64,000 bases of DNA from an uncultured Acidobacteriia bacterium (GTDB taxonomy: Bacteria; Acidobacteriota; Terriglobia; Bryobacterales; Bryobacteraceae): assembly GCA_903851195.1 (NCBI GenBank), contig CAINNJ010000025.1, forward strand, positions 310,001-374,000. The letters run 5' to 3'. The notes under the pieces are model-generated. The model ran no database searches, had not been told where the DNA came from, and saw nothing but the letters and a program-made list of their open reading frames with translations. Shown piece after piece: positions 1 through 10,190 of the stretch. The stretch's first letter is position 1. The number at the start of each line of letters is the position of its first letter. Position numbers and translations under genes: made by a program.

Positions 1-70
1 TCTCCTGACGTAAGGGACTTCTCGTCCAGCTTACCTTGTTTCGAAGATCCGGCCGCTACACTCAAGACGG

Positions 71-1474
71 ATGGAACAGTTCGCCCTCAGCTTCACCTCC
101 GAGCCGGTGATACCGGAACGCCGCGTCTTCAGCCTGCGCGAGCTGAGCGATGCAATCCGCGGCACGCTGGAGCGGGGCTTCACGAATATCTGGCTTTCGG
201 GCGAAATCTCCGGCACCAGACTGCTGCCCAGCGGACATTGTTACTTCACGCTGAAAGATTCCGAAGCCCAGATCAAGTGTGTCTGCTGGAAGCTCTCGTA
301 CTGGCGCCTGAAGTTCAAACCGAAGGACGGCGTCGAGGTTCTGGTGCGCGGCCGGGTGGATATCTACGAGCAGCGCAGCGAGTACCAGTTCGTGGTGGAG
401 ACCATCGAGCCGCAGGGGCATGGCGCGCTGCAGATCGCGTTCGATCAGCTGAAGTCGCGATTACTGAAAGAGGGCCTGTTCGAAGCGTCTGGCAAACGCC
501 CGCTGCCGCGATTTCCGCTCCGGATCGGTATTGTGACGGCTCCCCAGGGCGCCGTGATCCGGGACTTCGTCGAGATCCTGTCACGCCGCTTCCCGGGCCT
601 GCATGTCCGCCTGTTTCCGGCGCGCGTGCAGGGCGTGGGGTCGATCGAGGATGTCTGCCGGGGGATCCAGTACTTTGGCCGCACCGGCTGGGCGCAGGTA
701 GTGGTGATCGCGCGGGGCGGCGGCTCGCTCGAAGACCTCTGGACATTCAACGAAGAGGCGGTGGCGCGCGCGATTGCCGATTCGCCGGTGCCCGTGGTCT
801 CCGCCATCGGGCATGAGACGGACGTCACCATCGCGGACTTCGTGGCGGATCTGCGGGCGCCCACGCCCTCGGCGGCCGCGGAGATGGTGGTCTGCACGCG
901 GCAGGAGGTGCTGGACCGCGTCGCTTCGCTGCAGGCGCGTATGACACAACTGCTTCGTTACCGGCTGGCCACGCTCGCCCGCCGGCTGCACGAACAGGCC
1001 ATCGACCGGGCCACCACGCTGCTGCACCGCAGTCTTTCCCGCCGGCTGCAGCGGGTGGACGACGCGGAGGAACGCCTCCGCAACGCCATGCGCCGCCAGT
1101 TGGCCGGGGAAGAAAAGAAACGGCGCGCGCTCGAAGAAAAGCTGCGCTATTTCGATCTGCGCCCGCGCCTGCGCCGGGACCGGGAACGCCTGACTTACGG
1201 GACGGCGCTGCTGGAATCCCTGATCAAAGCTTCCCTCAACAAACGCTGCCAGCGCTATGAAACGCTGGACGCGAAGCTGAGCCAGCTGAATCCTCGTCTG
1301 GTGCTGGCGCGGGGTTATGCGATTGTGCTCAACCCAGGCGGCGAGATTTTGAAAACAGCAGCCCAGGCGCCCGTTGGCACGGACCTGAAACTGCTGTTCG
1401 AAAAAGACGCCCTTACTGCTCGTGTGCTGGAGGCAGAGCTTCAGCAACGCGATCCGCGAAGCGCTGCAGAATGA
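71..1474 (+). CDS. xseA: Exodeoxyribonuclease VII large subunit
   Basis: 467 residues, the usual XseA length. It is the large subunit of exonuclease VII, a cytoplasmic enzyme that degrades single-stranded DNA to oligonucleotides in repair, together with XseB (not in the window). The N-terminal OB-fold is at about residues 18-115. The conserved catalytic-domain stretches GIVTAPQGAVIRD, ARGGGSLEDLWTFNEE, SAIGHETDVTIADFVAD and RAPTPSAAAE follow in order, then a long charged helical region and the typical end LARGYAIVLNPGG. The ATG at 71 gives a standard N-terminus. The 3' end overlaps the convergent SRPBCC gene by about 60 bp. Identification is secure. Confidence 0.96.
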   Translation: MEQFALSFTSEPVIPERRVFSLRELSDAIRGTLERGFTNIWLSGEISGTRLLPSGHCYFTLKDSEAQIKCVCWKLSYWRLKFKPKDGVEVLVRGRVDIYEQRSEYQFVVETIEPQGHGALQIAFDQLKSRLLKEGLFEASGKRPLPRFPLRIGIVTAPQGAVIRDFVEILSRRFPGLHVRLFPARVQGVGSIEDVCRGIQYFGRTGWAQVVVIARGGGSLEDLWTFNEEAVARAIADSPVPVVSAIGHETDVTIADFVADLRAPTPSAAAEMVVCTRQEVLDRVASLQARMTQLLRYRLATLARRLHEQAIDRATTLLHRSLSRRLQRVDDAEERLRNAMRRQLAGEEKKRRALEEKLRYFDLRPRLRRDRERLTYGTALLESLIKASLNKRCQRYETLDAKLSQLNPRLVLARGYAIVLNPGGEILKTAAQAPVGTDLKLLFEKDALTARVLEAELQQRDPRSAAE

Positions 1475-1940
1475 GACTCCAGCCGCCCGGGGAATCGACG
1501 GCGTTCCGCATCGGTTCGAAGCCCGCGCCCTGGCGGCCGAAGTGGCGATGCTCCAGATCCACGCGCGTCGAGCCGTCCGGCTCCGAGGTGAAGCTTACTT
1601 CCACTTCGCTCGATTTGGCGACGTCCGGCTGGTACTTCCATTCTTTGTAATCGATCTGCCAGGCCATCACGAAACGGGCGGGCGGTTCCCAGGCCAGAAT
1701 GCTGCCCCAGTCGCAATCGGTGCCGTCCTCCTGTTCGGTGTAACAGCGGCCGCCGAGGCGGCATTCCATGATGCCGCGTTTCATGGGCGATTTTCCGATG
1801 TGATGCGTGCGGGGCCACCAGGAATCGAGGTCGGCGGTGAACACCTGAAAGGCGAGTTCACGGCTGGCTTTCACGGTGATGCTTTTGCGCACGGGCTGGT
1901 CTGTGTCAACGGGCGTTGCGGGCATTTCCTGAGTCGTCAT
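1413..1940 (-). CDS. SRPBCC (AHSA1-like) domain protein
   Basis: 175 residues with an AHSA1/START-like fold: a start such as KSITVKASRELAFQVFTADLDSWWPRTHHIG, a central FVMAWQIDYKEWKYQ strand and a C-terminal GGWSLILQRFADRV helix. Members bind hydrophobic ligands in a helix-grip pocket. The start ATG overlaps the stop of the upstream ArsR gene by 4 bp, so the two are translationally coupled. ArsR plus SRPBCC pairs are common; the regulator probably controls the pair. The ligand cannot be read from sequence. The 3' end is convergent with and overlaps xseA. Confidence 0.85.
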   Translation of the reverse strand: MTTQEMPATPVDTDQPVRKSITVKASRELAFQVFTADLDSWWPRTHHIGKSPMKRGIMECRLGGRCYTEQEDGTDCDWGSILAWEPPARFVMAWQIDYKEWKYQPDVAKSSEVEVSFTSEPDGSTRVDLEHRHFGRQGAGFEPMRNAVDSPGGWSLILQRFADRVAEALPPAHEQ

Positions 1941-2260
1941 TGCAGTTCCTTTTTAGCGCGTTTTTCAACCTCTCTGGCGAATGCGGAGAGGGCCTGCGAC
2001 CAGAACTGGTCGAGGTACTCGCGAAGCGTCTCGAAACCGGCCGGGTTGAGCCGGTAGAGACGCCGATTGCCGGCCGGCTGATCCAGCACGAGTTGCGCGT
2101 CTTTGAGAATGCGCAGATGCTGCGAGATGGCCGGACGGCTGACAGGCAGGCCGCTGGCGAGTTCGCCAACGGGCAACGGGCCCTGCAGCAGACGGGCGAG
2201 AATGGCCCGGCGCATGGGGTCACCCAAAGCATCGAGCTGCGCCTCTCCGTAAGTATTCAC
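1937..2260 (-). CDS. ArsR-family transcriptional regulator
   Basis: 107 residues forming one winged helix: DALGDPMRRAILARLL, then PVGELASGLPVSRPAISQHLRIL as recognition helix, then a wing ending NRRLYRLNP. No cysteine metal-binding cluster is visible, so this is the SRPBCC-linked kind rather than a metal sensor. The start is read as GTG at 2260. A 20-bp inverted repeat (2247-2266) overlaps the start and is a plausible autoregulatory operator. It is coupled by a 4-bp overlap to the SRPBCC gene downstream. Confidence 0.9.
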   Translation of the reverse strand: MNTYGEAQLDALGDPMRRAILARLLQGPLPVGELASGLPVSRPAISQHLRILKDAQLVLDQPAGNRRLYRLNPAGFETLREYLDQFWSQALSAFAREVEKRAKKELQ

Positions 2261-2266
2261 TTACGG
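2247..2266. promoter_or_regulatory. Inverted repeat at arsR start, putative operator
   Basis: CCGTAAGT-ATTC-ACTTACGG has perfect 8-bp arms and a 4-nt spacer, and lies across the start codon of the ArsR gene. A second overlapping repeat, CTTACGGTAAG, is at 2260-2270. ArsR dimers bind this kind of dyad, so autorepression is the likely role. This is inference from position and symmetry. Confidence 0.5.
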
Positions 2267-2325
2267 TAAGCATAGGCTAACCTTGTCGGGCTGTCAACTG
2301 GCCGGGGCCGGCACCGGGTATTTCC

Positions 2326-2354
2326 TTGACACACCCGGAACGGTCGCATAGAAT
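2326..2354 (+). promoter_or_regulatory. Sigma-70-type promoter for the TonB receptor genes
   Basis: TTGACA at 2326-2331 and TAGAAT at 2349-2354 are separated by exactly 17 bp, a near-consensus housekeeping promoter about 55 bp upstream of the receptor ATG at 2408. An AAGG Shine-Dalgarno sits about 9 nt before that ATG. Confidence 0.7.
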
Positions 2355-2407
2355 CCACCCAGTAGCTTTCATTCAGGGACCGACAGAATTCCTGCCAAGG
2401 TGTTTCT

Positions 2408-5400
2408 ATGAACCAACGAACTCCGTATGTTCACCCGGCTGTGCTCGCTCTTTTGTTTGCGCTGCCGGCGTTTTCACAACTTGATAACGGCGTGATCTCC
2501 GGGCGTGTCAGCGATGCCAGCGGCGCTGTGATCGCCGGAGCACAGATCGTCGCGACCAATACCGCCACCAATTTCACCAGCGAGAGCAGGACGAATGCGG
2601 ACGGACTCTATCGCATCCCGTCTCTGAATCCCGGGCCGTACCGGGTGACCGTGCAGAGCGGCGGATTCCGGAGTTACATCCGCGAGGGCATCGACCTGCG
2701 CGTGGGCGAAAACGTCGAGGTCACGGTGGCGCTGGAAGTGGGCGCGGCCTCGGAGTCGATTAAAGTGACGGCGGAAGCGCAGCAGTTGCAGACGGAGACA
2801 TCGTCGGGCGGCGCGATTCTGGAAGGCGCTTACATCCGCCAGTTGCCGCTGTATCAGCGCAATGTCAAAGCGACTTTCTACCTGCTGCCGAACGTGGACG
2901 TATCGGGCTTTGGTTACTCCGGCAATCTGCAGGGATTTCACATCGACGGTCTGCCCGACAATAAGATCGGCTACTTTCAGGACGGCACCTATGCCGTGGG
3001 CAATAACAACGGCACCATCTACACGACCGACCCGATTCAGAGCACCGTGGAAGAGGTGAAGATGCTCTCAAGCGCGCTGCCGGCGGAGTACGGGCATTCT
3101 TCCGGAGGCGCGATGATCGCGGTGCAGAGGACCGGCACCAACACGCTGCACGGAGAGATTTCGGAGTTCGGCCGCGTCAGCGCCATGCAGCACCGCAAGT
3201 TTTTCGATCTTTACCACTTCGGGCAGGTGCAGCCGGGGCAGGTCGCCACGCCTTCGGAATTGTTTCAGCAACCCAACGCCACCCTGCACGGGCCCGTCTA
3301 TTTGCCGAAGCTCTATAACGGAAAGAACAGGACGTTCTTCGTTTTCGCCGTGGAGCGCCTGATCGAAAAACAGGCCAAACAGCAGGCCTACACGGTGCCG
3401 GACGCCGCGGAACTGGCCGGGGACTTCAGCTTCGCGGGACATGGTGTCGCGGCCAATCAGCTGTATGATCCGCTGAGCACCATTCAGACCGGCACGAATA
3501 CCTACTCACGCACGCCGATCGCCGGGAATGTAATTCCTCCCTCGCGAATCGATCCGGTGGCCGCGAAATTCATCGCGCTGACGCCTTACGCGCTGCCCAA
3601 TGCGCCGGGCACTTACAGCAACACGGGGCCGACGAATAATTTTCAGGGCACTTATCTGAAGAAAGTGTTCTGGGAAAATTACACGGGCCGCATCGATCAC
3701 CAGCTCAGTCCGGACTTTAAAGTTTTTGCGAACTGGACTTATAATTCGCGGTATCAGCGCAGTCCCAATCCGCAGATCGCGAATCCGCTGTTCGACGGCA
3801 GCCTTTCGACCGAACAGGATTATCAGAACACGGCGACCATCGGCGTCACTAAGGTGATCACACCCACGCTGATCAATGAAGCCCGCGTCGGTTATTACCG
3901 TTTCGAAGCCAACGTGATTTCTCCCGACCTGAACAAGAACACCGCGCAATTACTGGGAATTCCGAATGTATCGGGCGCGCTGCTGCCGGGCGGCCTGCCC
4001 CTGAGCGTCGGCGGCGGGTCGGAGAATGTGATCGAGAACTTCACCGCAAAGGACGATGTGACGTGGGTGAAGAACAAGCATAGTTTCAAGTTCGGGTATG
4101 ATCTGCTGCACTCCCGGCAGAATAACTACAATCCCGGCACACCCAGCGGTTCCTTTAGTTTCGACAATGCGAACGGCCTGGCAGGCACCGGGACCACTTC
4201 CATCCCGAATACCGGCGGGATCAGCTTTGCGTCGTTCCTCCTCGGCTCGGTGACTTCGGCGACGTTCTCGATTCCGACCGCAAGCTGGCTGCCGCGGGAT
4301 AACATCAATAGCTTCTACTTCCAGGACGACTGGAAAGTGAGTCCGACACTGACACTGAACCTGGGAATCCGGTACATGCTGGAAAGCCCGTGGCATACCA
4401 AGTACGGTCAGTTCTCACAGTTCAATCCGACAGCAGCGGACACTGTGGTGCCCGGCGCCGCGGGCCTGATCACACATCCGGGCGGCAATCTGACGAAGTG
4501 GGACACCAATAACTTCGAGCCCCGCGTGGGGATTGCGTGGCATGCGATGCCGAAACTGGTGGTCCGCACGGGCTTCGCCATGCAGCATGCCGATCTCGGG
4601 CTGATGCCCTCGCAACTGGACGAGTACAGCATCTCGACGACCCAGTCCCAGGCATCCGGCGTTCCGATGCCGATCTACCAGATCAGCCGGGGGCCGAATC
4701 CGATCGTGTATCCCTCGCTGCGTTCAGACGGCACGCAGCCGTACCTCGGCTGCACCACGTCGGCGGGGATTACCAGTTGCGGTTCGCGCAACACCACGTT
4801 CACGGACACGAATCTGCGGAATCCGTACACCATGACGTGGAATATGAACCTGCAATACCAGCTGGGGACCGATTATCTGGTGGAACTGATTTACGACGGC
4901 ACGGCAGCGGTGGGTCTGCTGGAAACGCCACAGTACAACGCGCTACCGGAGAATTATCAGGCGGGTAATTCGACGGCTCTGGCGGCGCTGGTGGGAAACT
5001 CGCAGATCTATCGGCCTTTCGTCAACTACGGCACCATTACTTACCGCGGCAATATCAGCCACTCCACTTATCATGCCGGCACTTTCCACATGCAGAAGAG
5101 ACTCTCGCGGGGCTTGACATTCGACGGCTTCTATACGTATGCGAAGAGTATCGACGGCACCGGCGTCAGCAACGTTGACGTCGATACGAAGCTGTTCAAA
5201 GGTTTGTCTTCCTTCGATCGGAAACATCGTTTTGTCGGCAACTTCAGCTACGATCTGCCTGTCGGGAAGGGGCGAATGCTGATGAACAAAGGTGGCTTAC
5301 TGGATGCCATGTTCGGCGGCTACACGCTGGTGTTCTCTTATTCCGCCTATACGGGAAATCCGGTAACGCCGGGCTTCACGAACAGCCCCTACACGTATTT

Positions 5401-5860
5401 GCCCGGCTATATCGGGATCGGCGGGCGTCCGAACGTTCTGGGACAGGCGGTGCTCCGCGACAACTGGCAGGATCTGGGTGGCGACCGGTTCAATCAGGGC
5501 AATCACAACAGCACCATCTGCTGCCTGAGCGACTATGCGTATCCGGGACAATACCAGTTCGGCAACGAGGGCAAGAACACGTTCATCACGCAACGCGCGA
5601 TCGCGGCCAGCTTTTCGGCGCGGAAAGAATTTCAGCTGAAGGAAAGAATGAAGCTGCAGTTGCGCTTCGATTTCCAGAATCCGTTTAAGTGGTACCAATG
5701 GGGCAACATGAACACCACGGTGGATCTGAAGAACGTGGATGCCGCGGGGAAACCGACCTCGGGCAACCTGTTCGGGAAGATTCCGTCGGGCAACGAAGCG
5801 ACGTCGGTGGCCGATGGCGGCGTGCCGATGATGAACGCGACCATTCGGGTGATTTGGTAA
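2408..5860 (+). CDS. Oar-type TonB-dependent receptor
   Basis: 1150 residues. A signal peptide ends near ALPAFSQ. A carboxypeptidase-regulatory-like (Ig-type) domain follows, from GVISGRVSDASGAVIAGAQIVATN to about residue 115, then a plug-like region (GFHIDGLPDN, PAEYGHSSGGAM) and a very long beta-barrel ending in an aromatic residue (IRVIW), as in outer-membrane proteins. These Oar/OmpA-related receptors are greatly expanded in Acidobacteria and are thought to import large or complex ligands; the ligand here is unknown. It is preceded by a strong promoter and followed 48 bp later by a second receptor of the same kind, probably co-transcribed. Confidence 0.9.
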   Translation: MNQRTPYVHPAVLALLFALPAFSQLDNGVISGRVSDASGAVIAGAQIVATNTATNFTSESRTNADGLYRIPSLNPGPYRVTVQSGGFRSYIREGIDLRVGENVEVTVALEVGAASESIKVTAEAQQLQTETSSGGAILEGAYIRQLPLYQRNVKATFYLLPNVDVSGFGYSGNLQGFHIDGLPDNKIGYFQDGTYAVGNNNGTIYTTDPIQSTVEEVKMLSSALPAEYGHSSGGAMIAVQRTGTNTLHGEISEFGRVSAMQHRKFFDLYHFGQVQPGQVATPSELFQQPNATLHGPVYLPKLYNGKNRTFFVFAVERLIEKQAKQQAYTVPDAAELAGDFSFAGHGVAANQLYDPLSTIQTGTNTYSRTPIAGNVIPPSRIDPVAAKFIALTPYALPNAPGTYSNTGPTNNFQGTYLKKVFWENYTGRIDHQLSPDFKVFANWTYNSRYQRSPNPQIANPLFDGSLSTEQDYQNTATIGVTKVITPTLINEARVGYYRFEANVISPDLNKNTAQLLGIPNVSGALLPGGLPLSVGGGSENVIENFTAKDDVTWVKNKHSFKFGYDLLHSRQNNYNPGTPSGSFSFDNANGLAGTGTTSIPNTGGISFASFLLGSVTSATFSIPTASWLPRDNINSFYFQDDWKVSPTLTLNLGIRYMLESPWHTKYGQFSQFNPTAADTVVPGAAGLITHPGGNLTKWDTNNFEPRVGIAWHAMPKLVVRTGFAMQHADLGLMPSQLDEYSISTTQSQASGVPMPIYQISRGPNPIVYPSLRSDGTQPYLGCTTSAGITSCGSRNTTFTDTNLRNPYTMTWNMNLQYQLGTDYLVELIYDGTAAVGLLETPQYNALPENYQAGNSTALAALVGNSQIYRPFVNYGTITYRGNISHSTYHAGTFHMQKRLSRGLTFDGFYTYAKSIDGTGVSNVDVDTKLFKGLSSFDRKHRFVGNFSYDLPVGKGRMLMNKGGLLDAMFGGYTLVFSYSAYTGNPVTPGFTNSPYTYLPGYIGIGGRPNVLGQAVLRDNWQDLGGDRFNQGNHNSTICCLSDYAYPGQYQFGNEGKNTFITQRAIAASFSARKEFQLKERMKLQLRFDFQNPFKWYQWGNMNTTVDLKNVDAAGKPTSGNLFGKIPSGNEATSVADGGVPMMNATIRVIW

Positions 5861-5908
5861 GACCGCTCAATTTCGCAAGACCGGCTCATCGGGTAAGACA
5901 GGAAAAAC

Positions 5909-8900
5909 ATGAGAATACTCAGTGCAATCGGCCTGGCCCTGTGCCTGGCCACCTCGCTCGCGGCGCAGGATACGCGCGGCGCCATATCAGGGAACGTCAG
6001 TGACGCCCAGGGCGCGGTGGTATCCGGCGCCGCGGTCACCGTTACCAATACCGATACGAATATTTCCGTCCAGTTGACGACCAACTCAATCGGCTTTTAC
6101 GAAGCCCGCCTGCTGCAACCGGGCTCTTACCAGGTGACGGCAAGCGCATCGGGCTTTAAGAAGGTGGTTCGCTCGGGTCTTACCATCGGGCTGGGTCAGG
6201 AAGTCACCATCGACCTGAAACTGGAAGTGGGCGCGGTGACGGAATCGGTCACTATCTCGGGCGAGACGCCGATTCTCGAGACCGACTCGGTATCGACAGG
6301 TCGCGCGCTGACGACACGTGAACTGATGGATCTGCCGGTGATGACGAACAACATCGTTCTGCAGGCCATGCTGGCGCCGGGCGTGCAGAGTCCGGGGACG
6401 ACGCAGTATCTCTCGCAGGGACAGATCGGCGGCAGTTCCGGCAGTTATTTCTCGCCGGGCAACGTGGGCGGTAATGAATGGACGGTGGACGGCCAGCCCA
6501 ACCAGGGCTCGGGCCGTAACACCGCCTTCACGCCCAACACGGACATGGTGGAAGAGTTCAAAGTGGAGACGTCGAATTTCGATGCGTCCTTCGGGCACTC
6601 CACGGGCCTGAATCTGCAGGTGTCGACGAAATCCGGCACGAACCGGATGCACGGCACACTGACCGAGCAGTATCTGAACGCGCACTGGAATGCCGCGCCG
6701 TTTTTCGTGAAGCAGAATTACTATTCGAAGATCGCCGCCGCGCACGCCGCGGGTAACAACACGCTGGCCGACCAGCTGGCCTCGCAGCCGATCACACCTG
6801 GCGGGCACGACAATAATTTCGGGGCCACCATCGGCGGGCCTGTGATTCTCCCGAAAGTCTATAACGGCAAGGACAAACTGTTCTTCTTCTTCGCTTACGC
6901 CGGCGTGCGCAGCCGGGAACCCGCGCGTGCCACGGACATCAACGATACGGTGCCGACAGCCCTGCAGCGGGTCGGTAATTTCTCCGAGTTTCTGGCGTTG
7001 CCGAACAGCGCGCAGTACGCCGTTTACGATCCGCTGAGCATCCAGCCGGATCCGGCGCGCGCCTCGCACTTTGTCCGCACCATGTTCCCCGGCAACATCA
7101 TTCCGCAGAGCCGGTTCAACAATCCCGCGCTGAGTTTCGTGAGTAAGTACATCCCGCTGCCGAACAACAGCACCAATCCGACCGCGGTGAACTACCTGGC
7201 CACCAGCCAGGTGGATAACAATAACTACAACGCGTTCGATCAGCGGACGGATTACCAGATCTCCGATAAAGACCGCGTGACGTTCCGCTGGAACTGGAGC
7301 CACTACATCGAGTATTACGGCGATTTCACGTCCACCGGCCTGATGTCCGCCGACGACACGCGGAACAATGTCAGCGGCGTGGCGAACTGGAATCATATTT
7401 TCAACCCGACCACGCTCCTCGACGTTTCGGTCGCCGCCAACCAGTGGTTTCAGCGACTTTACAACAGCGGGCTGACGTCGAAGAAACCATCCGATTTCGG
7501 TCTGCCGAGCTATGTGGACCAGCAGTGCGCGGCGTTCAGCGACTGCAGCGCGCCGGTGTTCAACCTGCCTGGCTATTACTTCTACAACGGCTCGAATTTC
7601 GGCCGTTCGCTTTCCTCTTATCCGAAGACCCGTTCCCAGGGCGTGAAGGCGAATCTGTCCCATATCGCCGGACGGCATTCGCTGCGCGGCGGCATCGATT
7701 TCCGCGATCAGGTTCGCAACGATATCGGCTTCAACGGCAACTCGGCGGGCGCGTTTACTTTCGCCAATAACTTCGTCCGCAAAGATGACGACGGGAATGC
7801 CCCGAACGCCAGTGTGGGACTGAGCTGGGCCACTTTCCTGCTGGGAATTCCAACTTCGGCGTCGATTGACAACAACACCAGTCTGTCGCAGGTCAACCAG
7901 TATTACGGCTGGTACGGACAGGACACCTGGCGCGTGAGGAACAATCTCACGCTGACGCTGGGACTGCGCATGGAGTTCGAGACGGGACCGACGGAGCGCT
8001 ATAACCGCGCCATCACGTATTTCGACCCCACCGCGCAGTTGCCGATCACGGCGGCGTCCCAGGCGGCGTACGCGGCAAACCCGCTGGCCCAACTTCCCGC
8101 CAGCGCGTTTTCGGCTCTCGGCGGCAACGTTTATGCGGGGACCAACGGTGCGCCGCGAAATCTCTGGCAGAACCAGCTCATGTATCTGCCGCGCGTCTCG
8201 GCGGCCTGGCAGTTCAATCCGAAGATGGTGTTCCGCGCGGGTTACGGAGCTTACTATGACACCCTGAGCCCGATTGTGGAAGCAGCGAATCAGGCGGGGT
8301 TTTCGCGCACCACATCCACGAATATCAGCAACGATTTCGGCCAGACCTGGCTGTCGGGAAATCCCGCCGCCGGCGTTTCGCCGCTCACCGACCCGTTCCC
8401 GGTTCGCTCCGACGGCACCCGGTACGATGCGCCCTTCGGCAACTCACTGGGATCTTCTTATCAGGCCGGACGCGGCTTCAGTTTTACACCTTATGACCGC
8501 AAGCATGCGCGCGTGGATAAGTGGCGCGCGGGCGTGCAGCGGCAGATCACGGGCGACATTCTTGTGGAAGCCTCCTATTGGGGCCAGTATGCCAGCGATA
8601 TCGGGATTTCAAAAAAGCTGGATTTTCTGCCGGCTTCTTACTGGAACAACAGTGAGACCCGCAATAATGCGCTTGCCTCGGCGCTGAACGCCAACGTCTC
8701 CAATCCGTTTTACATTAATAACTTCTCGGCGCTGAAAACGTCGAACCCGGTGCTTTATCAGTCGATGACCACCCTCGGCTTCTTCACCAGCCCCACCATT
8801 CAGGTGAATAAGCTGCTGCGCCAGTTCCCGCAGATGAACGGCCTTACGGAGAATAACGCTCCCTTCGGGAAAGACCGCATCCATGCGCTGGAGCTGAATT

Positions 8901-9568
8901 TCACGAAGAGGTTCTCCTCCGGCTTTAATCTGAACGCTTCTTATACCTGGATGAGTGTCCGGCAGGCGACCACTTACGACAATGAATTCGACGCTTCTCC
9001 AACCTGGTATGGCAGCAACAACGGAAGGCCACGGCGTCTTACGCTCAGCGGCATTTATGAAATCCCGTTCGGAAAGGGCCGGCGCTACCTGACCAGCGGC
9101 CCCGCCAGCTGGATCCTCGGCGGCTGGCAGACTTCGTGGACCTATCAGTACCAGCCGGGCGATCTGCTGAACTTCTCGACCAACGACTTCTATTCAGGTC
9201 AGATCAACAAAATGAGCAGCGCGCTCACGAATGTCAAACAGAGCCTGACACAGTGGTTCAACACCAATGCCGGCTTCGAACGGAACTCGGCGAACGGCCC
9301 GGCCGCTTATCAGATCCGCATGTTCCCGCAATATATCGACGGAGTGCGCGGCGATAAGATGAGCGTGATCAACGCGAATATCCGGCGTGACTTCCGTCTG
9401 CGGGAAAGGGCTACATTCCAGATCCGGCTCGACGCGCTGAACGTGCAGAACCGGTCGCAGTTCAACGACCCCGACACGAATCCGTTCAGCTCGACGTTTG
9501 GACAGATCACCAGCCAGACGGCGTCCACGAACCGGTTCTACGATATTCAGGCGCGCATTCAGTTTTAA
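5909..9568 (+). CDS. Oar-type TonB-dependent receptor, second copy
   Basis: 1219 residues with the same layout as its upstream neighbour: signal peptide (to SLAAQD), CarboxypepD_reg-like domain (GAISGNVSDAQGAVVSGAAV), plug with the GNEWTVDGQPNQG stretch, then a long beta-barrel ending ARIQF. AGGA lies ahead of the ATG. The two receptors are clearly related in the N-terminal domain but diverge through the barrel, so this is an old duplication or independent recruitment rather than a recent copy. Its stop overlaps the stop of the convergent Uma2 gene by 4 bp. The substrate is unknown. Confidence 0.9.
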   Translation: MRILSAIGLALCLATSLAAQDTRGAISGNVSDAQGAVVSGAAVTVTNTDTNISVQLTTNSIGFYEARLLQPGSYQVTASASGFKKVVRSGLTIGLGQEVTIDLKLEVGAVTESVTISGETPILETDSVSTGRALTTRELMDLPVMTNNIVLQAMLAPGVQSPGTTQYLSQGQIGGSSGSYFSPGNVGGNEWTVDGQPNQGSGRNTAFTPNTDMVEEFKVETSNFDASFGHSTGLNLQVSTKSGTNRMHGTLTEQYLNAHWNAAPFFVKQNYYSKIAAAHAAGNNTLADQLASQPITPGGHDNNFGATIGGPVILPKVYNGKDKLFFFFAYAGVRSREPARATDINDTVPTALQRVGNFSEFLALPNSAQYAVYDPLSIQPDPARASHFVRTMFPGNIIPQSRFNNPALSFVSKYIPLPNNSTNPTAVNYLATSQVDNNNYNAFDQRTDYQISDKDRVTFRWNWSHYIEYYGDFTSTGLMSADDTRNNVSGVANWNHIFNPTTLLDVSVAANQWFQRLYNSGLTSKKPSDFGLPSYVDQQCAAFSDCSAPVFNLPGYYFYNGSNFGRSLSSYPKTRSQGVKANLSHIAGRHSLRGGIDFRDQVRNDIGFNGNSAGAFTFANNFVRKDDDGNAPNASVGLSWATFLLGIPTSASIDNNTSLSQVNQYYGWYGQDTWRVRNNLTLTLGLRMEFETGPTERYNRAITYFDPTAQLPITAASQAAYAANPLAQLPASAFSALGGNVYAGTNGAPRNLWQNQLMYLPRVSAAWQFNPKMVFRAGYGAYYDTLSPIVEAANQAGFSRTTSTNISNDFGQTWLSGNPAAGVSPLTDPFPVRSDGTRYDAPFGNSLGSSYQAGRGFSFTPYDRKHARVDKWRAGVQRQITGDILVEASYWGQYASDIGISKKLDFLPASYWNNSETRNNALASALNANVSNPFYINNFSALKTSNPVLYQSMTTLGFFTSPTIQVNKLLRQFPQMNGLTENNAPFGKDRIHALELNFTKRFSSGFNLNASYTWMSVRQATTYDNEFDASPTWYGSNNGRPRRLTLSGIYEIPFGKGRRYLTSGPASWILGGWQTSWTYQYQPGDLLNFSTNDFYSGQINKMSSALTNVKQSLTQWFNTNAGFERNSANGPAAYQIRMFPQYIDGVRGDKMSVINANIRRDFRLRERATFQIRLDALNVQNRSQFNDPDTNPFSSTFGQITSQTASTNRFYDIQARIQF

Positions 9569-10173
9569 TCCTGCGCGAGAGGATCCCAGACCGGGCGCAG
9601 GTGCAGTGTGAAGCCTGCGACCGGTCCTTCTCCTTCGATTTTCTCCTGTTGCAGGCGCGTTTCCGGCTCGCCCGCGGGCCGGAAGATCTCGACGGCGCGG
9701 CGCTCCGGATCGATAAGCCACGCCAGTTGAGCGCCATTCGAAATCCACTCGCGCATCTTGTCCCGAAGAACCGGAAGACGGTCGAAAGGGGACCGGAGTT
9801 CGATCACGAAGTCGGGACAGAGGTGCCAGTAACGTGCCATGTCCCGCGGGTCCATCTGGCGGACGCGCCCCAGGGCCGTCCAGGCCGCGTCCGGCGAACG
9901 GCGCGCCCCGTTCGGAAGGACGAAGCCGGTTGAGGAATCGCTGGCGACACCCGTGCCGTCGCGCAGGGTCCAGGCTTCCAGCTGGAATCCGATTTTCCCG
10001 TTGCGAATCCCGGCCAGCGTGTAGTTCGGCGGCATGATGATCAGCTCACCTCCGGCGCTCATTTCAAAGAAGAAGTCCGGATGCTCGGAACAGAATTCCG
10101 AAAACTCCTCGTCGGTCATGGGCGCCATCGTAAGCGTCGCGGGCAGCCATGATTCTTCAATCACGAACGGCAT
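9565..10173 (-). CDS. Uma2-family (PD-(D/E)XK) putative endonuclease
   Basis: 202 residues from the ATG at 10173; a longer in-frame extension lacks a plausible start. It has the Uma2/DUF820 pattern: RRSPDAAWTALGRV, then DFVIELRSPFDRLPVLRDKM and MREWISNGAQLAWLIDPERR, corresponding to the restriction-endonuclease-like core. Uma2 proteins are abundant in cyanobacteria and Acidobacteria; their targets are mostly unknown. Its start is only 17 bp from the divergent fucosidase ATG at 10191, so the two share an extremely short regulatory region. Confidence 0.85.
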   Translation of the reverse strand: MPFVIEESWLPATLTMAPMTDEEFSEFCSEHPDFFFEMSAGGELIIMPPNYTLAGIRNGKIGFQLEAWTLRDGTGVASDSSTGFVLPNGARRSPDAAWTALGRVRQMDPRDMARYWHLCPDFVIELRSPFDRLPVLRDKMREWISNGAQLAWLIDPERRAVEIFRPAGEPETRLQQEKIEGEGPVAGFTLHLRPVWDPLAQD

Positions 10174-10190
10174 GTGAGTATTGTAGCGAT

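Noticed and set aside
6086-8092. Long minus-strand ORF (668 codons) opposite the second TonB receptor
   Set aside because: It is antisense to a well-supported receptor, Arg/His-rich and without any domain; a shadow caused by high GC.
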